Part shown: positions 1 through 6,298 of the stretch, in pieces
Position numbering within the stretch: position 1 is the first letter of the stretch
Layout of the letters: every line of letters begins with the position of its first letter
Origin: Rhodobiaceae bacterium
GTDB taxonomy: Bacteria > Pseudomonadota > Alphaproteobacteria > Micropepsales > Micropepsaceae
Direction: 5' to 3'
NCBI GenBank assembly: GCA_009885515.1
Contig: VFKO01000468.1
Coordinates: 1 to 6,298 of the forward strand
DNA length: 6,298 nucleotides
Translations under genes and position numbers: made by a program
The notes under the pieces: generated by a model
The model's input: only the letters and a program-made list of their open reading frames with translations
Told to the model about the DNA's origin: nothing
Database searches by the model: none

Positions 1-334
1 GAACTGCGCCCATGCCCATTCCGCCGCCGGAAGCTGGCGCATCTGCGGCAGGCTCGGGTGGGGTGGCGGGAATTTCGGCCGGCACGTCTGGCGGCGGAGG
101 AAGATCAGGTGGCGGCGGAGGAAGATCAGGCGCTGGCGGCTGATCAGGCGCAGCCTCCGGCGGCGTTGCGTCAGCAGGGATGGTGGGTGGCGGTGCAGGA
201 TCAGGTTCTGGAGGCGCCATGTTGGCGACTTCAAATGAGCCGTCCGGCAGATCCATCGCTGCACTCGCAACGCCTGGACTCATGAGGGCAAGTCCGAGCG
301 CAACACCACACACTGCACGTGTCAATTTCATCAT
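1..334 (-). CDS. Secreted acidic proline-rich protein, partial (C-terminus beyond window)
   Basis: I do not recognise this gene. The visible 111 codons read leftwards from ATG at 334 with no stop before the edge. Residues 1-25 form a typical signal peptide: a short basic start (K3, R6), a hydrophobic stretch and an A-S-A site ending at residue 25, so export across the inner membrane is inferred. The mature part is low-complexity: 29 of residues 41-100 are proline, mixed with Asp, Glu and Ala, with DLPPPPPDLPPPPD at 70-83. There is no Lys or Arg after residue 6 in the visible part, so it is strongly acidic. It turns glycine/methionine-rich (SGGGMGMG) at the edge, where another domain could begin. 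The start is supported by GGAGAA at 341-346. A second ATG follows immediately, so either could be used. It may be a periplasmic or cell-surface spacer region. It lies 100 bases downstream of the ferritin-like gene on the same strand. Confidence 0.72.
   Translation of the reverse strand, partial: MMKLTRAVCGVALGLALMSPGVASAAMDLPDGSFEVANMAPPEPDPAPPPTIPADATPPEAAPDQPPAPDLPPPPPDLPPPPDVPAEIPATPPEPAADAPASGGGMGMGAV
90..130. repeat. Two-copy 21-bp tandem repeat inside the proline-rich gene
   Basis: An identical 20-base unit occurs at 90-109 and 111-130, giving a period of 21 bases (7 codons). On the coding strand it encodes the DLPPPPP/DLPPPP units. A degenerate relative (GGCGGCTGATCAGG) lies at about 135-148. 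The unit keeps the reading frame, so copy-number change would lengthen or shorten the protein without breaking it. Confidence 0.85.
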
Positions 335-434
335 TGTCAATTCTCCAAGTGAATCTCTGACTAATCCGCGCAAGGTAGTGCGAATGCGCCCAATTCACAA
401 ATTGAGCGTTTCACTTCGCCCCTGGCCTTCAGGG
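335..434 (-). other. 100-base intergenic spacer with inverted repeat
   Basis: This spacer lies between the stop of the ferritin-like gene and the start of the proline-rich gene. It holds an inverted repeat at 387-408: nine-base arms around a four-base loop, with one mismatch on the plus strand that becomes a G-U pair in minus-strand RNA. It also holds a small hairpin at 420-434 (CCCTG/CAGGG) just after the upstream stop codon. Neither is followed by a T-run in the minus direction, so an intrinsic terminator is not demonstrated. A weak promoter-like pair, TTGTGA and TACCTT spaced by 17, can be drawn but matches consensus poorly. Whether the proline-rich gene is transcribed separately is unresolved. 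Confidence 0.4.
341..346 (-). promoter_or_regulatory. Ribosome binding site of the proline-rich gene
   Basis: On the minus strand GGAGAA ends 6 bases before the first ATG (334) and 9 bases before the second ATG (331). It supports a start at one of these two and argues that the minus-strand frame, not the overlapping plus-strand frames, is the gene. Confidence 0.6.
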
Positions 435-1283
435 TCAGGCCACTTTGAGTTCACGCACCGGTCCGAAGCGCCAGACACGGAAGCGGACGAATTCCCAGAC
501 TGCGCGGCCACCCAGCTTGATGAAATTCGATTCGGGATGAAGGCCGATAGCCTTGCCGATCATGGCGACGGCGCGCTCGACATGTCTGCGGCGGTAGTGC
601 CTGAACATCGATGACTGATAGGCGAGATTGCAGGCATCGCGGTCGTATTTGATTTCGTGTTCGCGGTGGGCCGGTACGTTGGCGCAATAATAAGCGGTCG
701 CGAGTTCGTCGTCTTCGGATTCCGCTACGCGTGTTTTTGCGATCCATAGGCGGCGCCAGAAACCGGGTTTCGCTTCAGCCTGTGTGTCCATCAAATCGAG
801 AAACAAACGATAGTGCGCGAATTCGTCGGCGGCGACCAAACCTGCGATCTGTTTCAGAACCGGTTCTTCGGCTGCGTCACGAATGGCCGTGTAGCCCGAA
901 GAGGTGCCGCACTCCACGACACAGCGGGCGATCAACTCTCCGATGCGGCTGCCACGAACGGAGCCGTCTGCGTTTTCGAAGTGCGGAGGATGATAGGCCT
1001 TGCGGAAGCGCGCGAATGAGTCTTTGAAATTGAACGTGGGGTCGGCGAGTTCGGCCCAGCGGCCCAGCGCTGCGCCATGTTGAACTTCTTCGGCGCCCCA
1101 ACGGTCGAGAATTGCCATCACTTGAGGCTGATTGTGAAATACTTTGCGCAAATATTCGACGTAATCGGTTGCGTTGTATTCGACGAGTGAGGCCGCCTTC
1201 ATCAACTTGACCAAATTTGGATCAAGCTTTGAGCGGTCGAATTCTTCCCAGGCGATTGTGTCGAGAGTCCAATGGTCGCGCAT
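435..1283 (-). CDS. Ferritin-like di-iron protein, acyl-ACP desaturase-like
   Basis: This 282-residue protein has the four-helix di-iron ligand pattern of the ferritin-like superfamily: E35 (LVEYN), E66-x-x-H69 (AEEVQHG), E124 (VVECG) and E154-x-x-H157 (AADEFAH). The surroundings closely resemble type 2 (soluble) acyl-ACP desaturases, whose two signatures are AEENRHG and AADEKRH. From the family I infer a carboxylate-bridged di-iron centre that activates oxygen. The substrate (acyl chain or other) cannot be read from sequence. Residues 206-210 (HREHE) could be extra metal ligands. The C-terminus (about 226-282) is rich in Arg, Trp and Phe, and may bind membrane lipid or a partner. There is no signal peptide, so it is cytoplasmic. 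The start at ATG 1283 is backed by GGGAAGG at 1289-1295. It lies 145 bases after atpC, with its own likely promoter. A non-enzymatic ferritin-like role remains possible. Confidence 0.8.
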   Translation of the reverse strand: MRDHWTLDTIAWEEFDRSKLDPNLVKLMKAASLVEYNATDYVEYLRKVFHNQPQVMAILDRWGAEEVQHGAALGRWAELADPTFNFKDSFARFRKAYHPPHFENADGSVRGSRIGELIARCVVECGTSSGYTAIRDAAEEPVLKQIAGLVAADEFAHYRLFLDLMDTQAEAKPGFWRRLWIAKTRVAESEDDELATAYYCANVPAHREHEIKYDRDACNLAYQSSMFRHYRRRHVERAVAMIGKAIGLHPESNFIKLGGRAVWEFVRFRVWRFGPVRELKVA

Positions 1284-1288
1284 TGCGG

Positions 1289-1295
1289 CCTTCCC
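1289..1295 (-). promoter_or_regulatory. Ribosome binding site of the ferritin-like gene
   Basis: GGGAAGG on the minus strand ends 5 bases before the ATG at 1283. It is among the better Shine-Dalgarno matches in the window and fixes the start. Confidence 0.6.
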
Positions 1296-1315
1296 ACGTT
1301 TAGTGCTTACCCACG

Positions 1316-1334
1316 CGCCGGTTGAGCCCCGGCG
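1316..1334 (-). other. GC-rich stem-loop at the predicted 5' end of the ferritin-like transcript
   Basis: The arms 1316-1321 and 1329-1334 are perfectly complementary (CGCCGG/CCGGCG) around a seven-base loop. The stem begins within a few bases of the start point predicted from the -10 box at 1342-1347, so it would cap the leader RNA, with about 32 unpaired bases before the start codon. No T-run follows in the minus direction, so it does not look like the terminator of the atp operon. A role in mRNA stability is inference. Confidence 0.45.
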
Positions 1335-1341
1335 TTTGAAA

Positions 1342-1347
1342 ATTATA
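1342..1347 (-). promoter_or_regulatory. Probable -10 promoter element for the ferritin-like gene
   Basis: The minus strand reads TATAAT exactly, within TTGCTATATAAT, in an AT-rich island of an otherwise GC-rich window. An overlapping register TGCTATATA fits an extended -10. The -35 region (around 1365-1370) reads GGCAGA and matches the usual TTGACA poorly, which suggests an extended -10 or activator-dependent promoter. The predicted start is at about 1335-1337, giving a leader of roughly 52 bases. Confidence 0.5.
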
Positions 1348-1428
1348 TAGCAAGAAATTTGAGCTCTGCCTATGGGCCGAATGGTTCAGAAATCACTGCC
1401 TATTCTGTTGGTTCGGGGGACGTTGGCT

Positions 1429-1824
1429 TTAACCCAATGCCGTGCGCAATTCACGCAGGCCGTCGAGCTGGTCCTGGGCTCTCCGGCGGGTCGCGTCGTC
1501 CTTGGCATCTGTGACGTCTTCCTCGGCGTCTTTGATGCGTTGACCCAGGGTGTCGTCGAGTTCGGCCATGGGCATCGCCTCTTCAGCCAAGACCGTCAGG
1601 CCTTGCAGCGTGACTTCGGCAAAGCCGCCGCGGACGAAGAATTTCTCGGCCGGCTTGCCTTGGTTGAAGATCGTCAGCACGCCTGGCTTGAGCGTTGTCA
1701 TGAGCGGCGCGTGGTTTGCTAACACACCGAAGCCACCCTCCGAGCCTGGGACGTCGACCTGATCGACTTCGGCTGAGATCAGCAGGCGTTCTGGGCTTAC
1801 CAAATCGAAATGCAACTTCGCCAT
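1429..1824 (-). CDS. atpC: F1 ATP synthase epsilon subunit
   Basis: At 131 residues this is a normal length for bacterial epsilon. Residues 1 to about 84 match the N-terminal beta-sandwich, with the conserved stretch GGFGVLANHAPLMTTLKPG at 30-48. Residues 88-131 form the C-terminal helical hairpin, rich in Asp, Glu, Arg and Ala. Epsilon sits on the central stalk with gamma and contacts the F0 c-ring. In some bacteria its C-terminal helices inhibit ATP hydrolysis, whereas in alphaproteobacteria such as Paracoccus a separate zeta subunit does this. No zeta gene is seen here. It starts 6 bases after the atpD stop, in the same frame, with only a weak purine stretch (GCAAAG) and no good Shine-Dalgarno, so translation probably depends on ribosomes finishing atpD. 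It is the last gene of the cluster. Confidence 0.97.
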   Translation of the reverse strand: MAKLHFDLVSPERLLISAEVDQVDVPGSEGGFGVLANHAPLMTTLKPGVLTIFNQGKPAEKFFVRGGFAEVTLQGLTVLAEEAMPMAELDDTLGQRIKDAEEDVTDAKDDATRRRAQDQLDGLRELRTALG

Positions 1825-1830
1825 CTTTGC

Positions 1831-3270
1831 TTACGCCGCTTCGGCCGCGAGGCGTTCGGCCTTTTTCACGGCTTCTTCGATGGTGCCAACCATGAGGAAC
1901 GCTTGTTCCGGCAAATGGTCGTAGTCGCCACGGCAGAGGCCGTCGAAGCCCTTGATCGTGTCGCCGACGTCGACGAAGACGCCGGGTGTGTTGGTGAAGA
2001 TTTCGGCGACGAAGAACGGTTGCGAGAGAAAGCGCTCGATCTTGCGGGCGCGGGCGACAAGCATCTTGTCGTCTTCCGACAATTCGTCCATGCCCAGAAT
2101 GGCGATGATGTCTTGCAGCGACTTGTAGCGCTGAAGGATACGCTGCACTTCGCGGGCGACGCGGTAGTGATTTTCACCGACGACGCGGGGGTCCAAGATG
2201 CGCGAGGTGCTGTCGAGCGGGTCGACGGCGGGGTAGATGCCTTTTTCCGAGATTGCGCGGTTCAAAACCGTGGTCGCGTCCAAGTGCGCGAAGGAGGCGG
2301 CGGGCGCGGGGTCCGTCAAGTCGTCGGCAGGAACATAAATCGCCTGGACCGAAGTGATCGAGCCTTTGCTGGTGGTGGTGATGCGTTCCTGCAGCGCGCC
2401 CATGTCGGTGGCGAGCGTCGGCTGGTAACCCACGGCCGACGGGATGCGGCCGAGCAAGGCCGAGACTTCGGAACCGGCTTGGGTAAAGCGGAAGATGTTG
2501 TCGACGAAGAACAGCACGTCCTGGCCCTGGTCACGGAAGTATTCGGCGACGGTGAGGCCCGTCAGGCCGACGCGAGCGCGGGCGCCGGGCGGCTCGTTCA
2601 TCTGGCCGAAGATCAGCGCGCATTTCGAGCCTTCGGTCGAACCCTTCTTCGGGTCCTTGTTGACGCCCGATTCGATCATCTCGTGATAGAGGTCGTTGCC
2701 TTCGCGCGTGCGCTCGCCGACGCCGGCAAACACCGAATAGCCGCCGTGCTTTTTGGCGACGTTGTTGATCAGTTCCTGGATGAGCACCGTCTTGCCGACG
2801 CCGGCGCCGCCAAAGAGGCCGATCTTGCCACCGCGCGCATATGGGGCGAGCAGATCGACGACCTTGATGCCGGTGACGAGGACCTGGCTTTCGGTCGACT
2901 GGTCGGTGAACTTCGGCGCGTCGGCATGAATGGGGCGCATTTCGACGCCCTTGACCGGGCCTGCTTCGTCGATCGGTTCGCCGATGACGTTGATGATGCG
3001 CCCAAGCGTGGCGGGGCCGACGGGGATCATGATCGCCGAACCGGTATCTTTGACTTCCTGACCGCGGACGAGGCCTTCTGTCGAGTCCATCGCCACCGTG
3101 CGCACCGTCGATTCACCCAGATGCTGGGCCACTTCGAGCACCAGACGGTTGTTGCCGTTCCTGGTTTCGAGTGCGTTCAAGATCGCAGGCAACTCGCCGT
3201 CGAAATGGACGTCGACGACAGCGCCGATGACCTGGGTGACTGTGCCGGTGATTTTGGTGGGAGCGTTCAT
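1831..3270 (-). CDS. atpD: F1 ATP synthase beta subunit (catalytic)
   Basis: The 479-residue protein is full length and carries the catalytic ATP-binding sites at the alpha/beta interfaces of the F1 head. Visible motifs in order are an N-terminal beta-barrel (about 1-80), the P-loop GGAGVGKT at 154-161 with K160 and T161, the catalytic glutamate E186 in GERTREGN, a Walker B strand DVLFFVD at 251-257, the alpha/beta family signature PAVDPLDSTS at 347-356, and the DELSED lever loop at 395-400 (the familiar DELSEED with one Glu to Asp change). The C-terminal helical domain ends in an Ala/Glu tail. It starts 12 bases after the atpG stop. The Shine-Dalgarno AAGAGG overlaps that stop codon, which implies coupling to atpG translation. 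The opposite strand carries a 656-codon open frame that is a codon-use artefact. Confidence 0.99.
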   Translation of the reverse strand: MNAPTKITGTVTQVIGAVVDVHFDGELPAILNALETRNGNNRLVLEVAQHLGESTVRTVAMDSTEGLVRGQEVKDTGSAIMIPVGPATLGRIINVIGEPIDEAGPVKGVEMRPIHADAPKFTDQSTESQVLVTGIKVVDLLAPYARGGKIGLFGGAGVGKTVLIQELINNVAKKHGGYSVFAGVGERTREGNDLYHEMIESGVNKDPKKGSTEGSKCALIFGQMNEPPGARARVGLTGLTVAEYFRDQGQDVLFFVDNIFRFTQAGSEVSALLGRIPSAVGYQPTLATDMGALQERITTTSKGSITSVQAIYVPADDLTDPAPAASFAHLDATTVLNRAISEKGIYPAVDPLDSTSRILDPRVVGENHYRVAREVQRILQRYKSLQDIIAILGMDELSEDDKMLVARARKIERFLSQPFFVAEIFTNTPGVFVDVGDTIKGFDGLCRGDYDHLPEQAFLMVGTIEEAVKKAERLAAEAA

Positions 3271-3278
3271 GGGGTCTG

Positions 3279-3284
3279 CCTCTT
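3279..3284 (-). promoter_or_regulatory. Ribosome binding site of atpD overlapping the atpG stop
   Basis: The minus strand reads CTCTAAGAGGCAGACCCC before the atpD ATG. AAGAGG is placed 8 bases before the start and includes the last two bases of the atpG TAA. Terminating ribosomes therefore sit on the site that starts beta synthesis. Confidence 0.6.
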
Positions 3285-4164
3285 AGAGCGCCTCGGCGCC
3301 CGAAATGATTTCGATGAGTTCTTTGGTGATTTGCGCCTGGCGCGAGCGGTTGTACTTCATCGACAGGGCATCGATGACGTCACCGGCATTGCGGGTTGCC
3401 GAGTCCATCGCGGCCATACGCGCGCCCTGTTCGGACGCCTGGTTTTCAAGCAAGGCGCGAAAGATTTGCACCGCGACGTTTCGCGGCAGCAGGTCGGCCA
3501 GGATATCCTGTTCGTCGGGTTCGTATTCGTAACTGCCGCCTTTGAGATCCGCCGTCTTGGTGCCGGCGGGAACTTCAGCCGGGATGAGGCGTTGTGCGGT
3601 TGGGATCTGGCTGATGACCGATTTGAACCGGGCGTAGCACATTGTCACGACATCGAATTCGCCGGCGTCGAACAGGTCGAGCACTTGTTTTGCGATCGGT
3701 TGGATGTGCGAAAACGTCAGGCGGCGAATGCCTGCGAACTCATGCGTGCCGATGATGAGATTGCCGTATACGCGCTTTAGCTGATCGCGGCCCTTGCGGC
3801 CAACGCAAAGTATTTTGACCTGCTTGCCTTCGCGGGTAAGAGATTCGATGCGCTGGCGTGCGAGCTTGACGATGTTGGTGTTGAAGCCGCCGCATAGGCC
3901 GCGGTCGGCCGTCATGACCACCAGCAGATTGCGCGTATTGCCGCCGGTACCGGCGAGAAGTTTCGGCGCGCCGGCTTGTGTGCCGACACTGGCGGCCAAG
4001 TTCGCCAGGACGCCTTGCATCTTCTCGGCGTAGGGACGTGCCGCTTCTGCTGCTTCCTGGGCGCGCTTGAGTTTGGAGGCCGAGACTAGCTGCATCGCGC
4101 GCGTGATCTTGCGCGTCGACTTTACGCTGGCGATACGGTTGCGGAGATCTTTTAAACTCGGCAT
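3283..4164 (-). CDS. atpG: F1 ATP synthase gamma subunit
   Basis: This 293-residue protein forms the rotating central stalk inside the alpha3 beta3 ring. It shows the family pattern: an N-terminal helix starting PSLKDLRNRIASVKSTRKIT and running to about residue 57 (coiled coil), a Rossmann-like middle with TADRGLCGGFN at 85-95, and a long C-terminal helix containing MDSATRNA (253-260) and the gamma signature ITKELIEIISGAEAL at 279-293 as the extreme C-terminus. Residues 60-78 (GTQAGAPKLLAGTGGNTRN) form a Gly/Ala/Thr-rich link between helix and core. Cysteines lie at 91, 120 and 176, not in a chloroplast-type redox loop. The ATG at 4164 lies 6 bases after the atpA stop, in the same frame, and has no clear Shine-Dalgarno (AACCAG), so it is probably translated by reinitiation after atpA. 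Confidence 0.98.
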   Translation of the reverse strand: MPSLKDLRNRIASVKSTRKITRAMQLVSASKLKRAQEAAEAARPYAEKMQGVLANLAASVGTQAGAPKLLAGTGGNTRNLLVVMTADRGLCGGFNTNIVKLARQRIESLTREGKQVKILCVGRKGRDQLKRVYGNLIIGTHEFAGIRRLTFSHIQPIAKQVLDLFDAGEFDVVTMCYARFKSVISQIPTAQRLIPAEVPAGTKTADLKGGSYEYEPDEQDILADLLPRNVAVQIFRALLENQASEQGARMAAMDSATRNAGDVIDALSMKYNRSRQAQITKELIEIISGAEAL

Positions 4165-4170
4165 CTGGTT

Positions 4171-5700
<1,530 letters not shown>

Positions 5701-5705
5701 GGGGG

Positions 5706-5711
5706 TCTCTT
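5706..5711 (-). promoter_or_regulatory. Ribosome binding site of atpA overlapping the atpH stop
   Basis: The minus strand reads TTAAGAGACCCCCATG. AAGAGA covers two bases of the atpH TAA and lies 5 bases before the alpha start. The leader resembles that of atpD: both have TAAGAG at the stop and a GACCCC run before the ATG. Confidence 0.55.
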
Positions 5712-6267
5712 AAGCGCCTTTCATCGCGCGTTCCAAACGCACGAGTTTTGACTTGAGTGAGGAATCGATCTGGCGAGACCCGACCTTGACGACGAGACCG
5801 CCGAGCAATGTTGGATCGACCGTTTGGGTGATGCGGATGTCGCGCTTGAGCGCGTCTTTGAGGGTGCCAGCGAGGGCCGCGACTTGAGCGGGCTTTAGCG
5901 CTTGAGCGCTTGTTACTTCGGCAGACATCTCGCCGCGATGATTGGCGAGGAGCGTGTCAAAATCCTTGATGATGCCGGCGAGCGCGAAGAGGCGGCGCTT
6001 TTGCGCCAGCAGGCCGATGAAATTTTTGGTCGTTTGGCTGACATTCAGGCGCGCTAGAACTGCCACCATCGCGCTGGATTGTTCGTCGCGCGAAAAGACC
6101 GGCGAGCGCACGAGGCGCGCCAGATCAGCGCTGCCCACAAGGAGTGCCTTCACACGCGCCAGGTCGGCGGCGACGGCGTCCAGCGACTTCGATTCCAGCG
6201 CGAGTTCGAACAAGGCGGTAGCGTACCGGCCCGTCAGTCCCGACACCGAAACGTTTTCGCTTGCCAC
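5710..6267 (-). CDS. atpH: F1 ATP synthase delta subunit (OSCP homologue)
   Basis: The 185-residue protein is the peripheral-stalk subunit that caps the F1 head and binds the alpha N-terminus and the F0 b subunits. The N-terminal helical bundle begins with the family pattern GRYATALFELA (13-23). The C-terminal part holds the OSCP/delta signature DPTLLGGLVVKVGSRQIDSSL at 151-171, followed by a basic helix to the end. Length is typical for alphaproteobacteria. The start is GTG at 6267. No in-frame ATG or TTG exists in the remaining 31 upstream bases, and GGAG at 6279-6282 is placed 11 bases away, slightly long. It is the first visible gene of the operon. The gene further upstream is outside the window, so whether F0 genes or an unrelated gene precede it cannot be told. 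Confidence 0.97.
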   Translation of the reverse strand: MASENVSVSGLTGRYATALFELALESKSLDAVAADLARVKALLVGSADLARLVRSPVFSRDEQSSAMVAVLARLNVSQTTKNFIGLLAQKRRLFALAGIIKDFDTLLANHRGEMSAEVTSAQALKPAQVAALAGTLKDALKRDIRITQTVDPTLLGGLVVKVGSRQIDSSLKSKLVRLERAMKGA

Positions 6268-6278
6268 GATTGATTGTG

Positions 6279-6282
6279 CTCC
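6279..6282 (-). promoter_or_regulatory. Ribosome binding site of atpH
   Basis: GGAG on the minus strand lies 11 bases before the GTG start at 6267. It is the only Shine-Dalgarno match in the 31-base leader and supports GTG rather than a later start. An ATG at 6284-6286 is out of frame. Confidence 0.5.
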
Positions 6283-6298
6283 ACATGAAAGGTCACTC

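Noticed and set aside
90..130. CRISPR-like or mobile-element repeat
   Set aside because: There are only two adjacent copies with no spacers, inside a coding frame with a 7-codon period. It is a protein-coding tandem repeat. No insertion-sequence ends, tRNA or CRISPR array were seen in the window.
58..285. Plus-strand 75-residue frame with AAEEDQ repeats
   Set aside because: Its repeats are the antisense reading of the proline-codon repeats, and no ribosome site is seen.
180..614. Plus-strand 144-residue frame
   Set aside because: It runs antisense to the proline-rich gene, across the spacer and into the end of the ferritin-like gene. The minus strand has a signal peptide and well-placed ribosome sites instead.
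1316..1334. Stem-loop as intrinsic terminator of the atp operon
   Set aside because: There is no T-run after it in the minus direction, and it lies downstream of the likely next promoter. It fits a leader hairpin better.
1384..1409. Possible CAGAA/TTCTG hairpin shortly after atpC as a terminator
   Set aside because: The stem has only five mostly weak pairs around a long loop, with no T-run.
1810..3780. Plus-strand 656-residue frame as a gene
   Set aside because: It is the codon-register complement of atpC, atpD and atpG, which carry every family motif. Its product shows no recognisable domain.

Overview
The window reads almost entirely on the minus strand and carries the F1 half of a bacterial F-type ATP synthase, in the order atpH-atpA-atpG-atpD-atpC (right to left). 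Two further minus-strand genes follow: a ferritin-like di-iron protein, and the start of a secreted proline-rich protein cut off by the left edge. GC-rich codon use, the character of the subunit sequences and an F1 cluster followed by unrelated genes rather than F0 genes all suggest an alphaproteobacterium. I cannot name the order or genus.

Layout from right to left: positions 6298-6268 are the atpH leader, with no upstream gene visible. atpH (delta), atpA (alpha), atpG (gamma), atpD (beta) and atpC (epsilon) fill 6267-1429 with gaps of only 9, 6, 12 and 6 bases, so they almost certainly form one translationally coupled operon. All key catalytic motifs are present and all subunits are full length. 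A spacer of 145 bases (1428-1284) follows. It has no convincing intrinsic terminator but does have a good -10 box and a GC-rich stem-loop at the predicted transcript start, so the next gene (1283-435) probably has its own promoter. That gene encodes a 282-residue protein whose two ExxH motifs and surrounding residues resemble acyl-ACP (type 2) fatty acid desaturases. After a further 100-base spacer with an inverted repeat, a gene for an exported, acidic, proline-rich protein begins at 334 and runs off the left end.

Together the five atp genes make the soluble catalytic head (alpha3 beta3 gamma delta epsilon) that couples proton flow through the membrane F0 sector to ATP synthesis. F0 genes are not in the window. 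The two genes to the left have no evident functional link to ATP synthase.

This is mostly a conserved housekeeping locus and I found no evidence of a new biological system. The points most worth a second look are the shared reading frame of all five F1 genes, the similar translation leaders in front of only the 3-copy subunits, the desaturase-like di-iron gene with its hairpin-capped leader, and the repeat-bearing proline-rich secreted protein.
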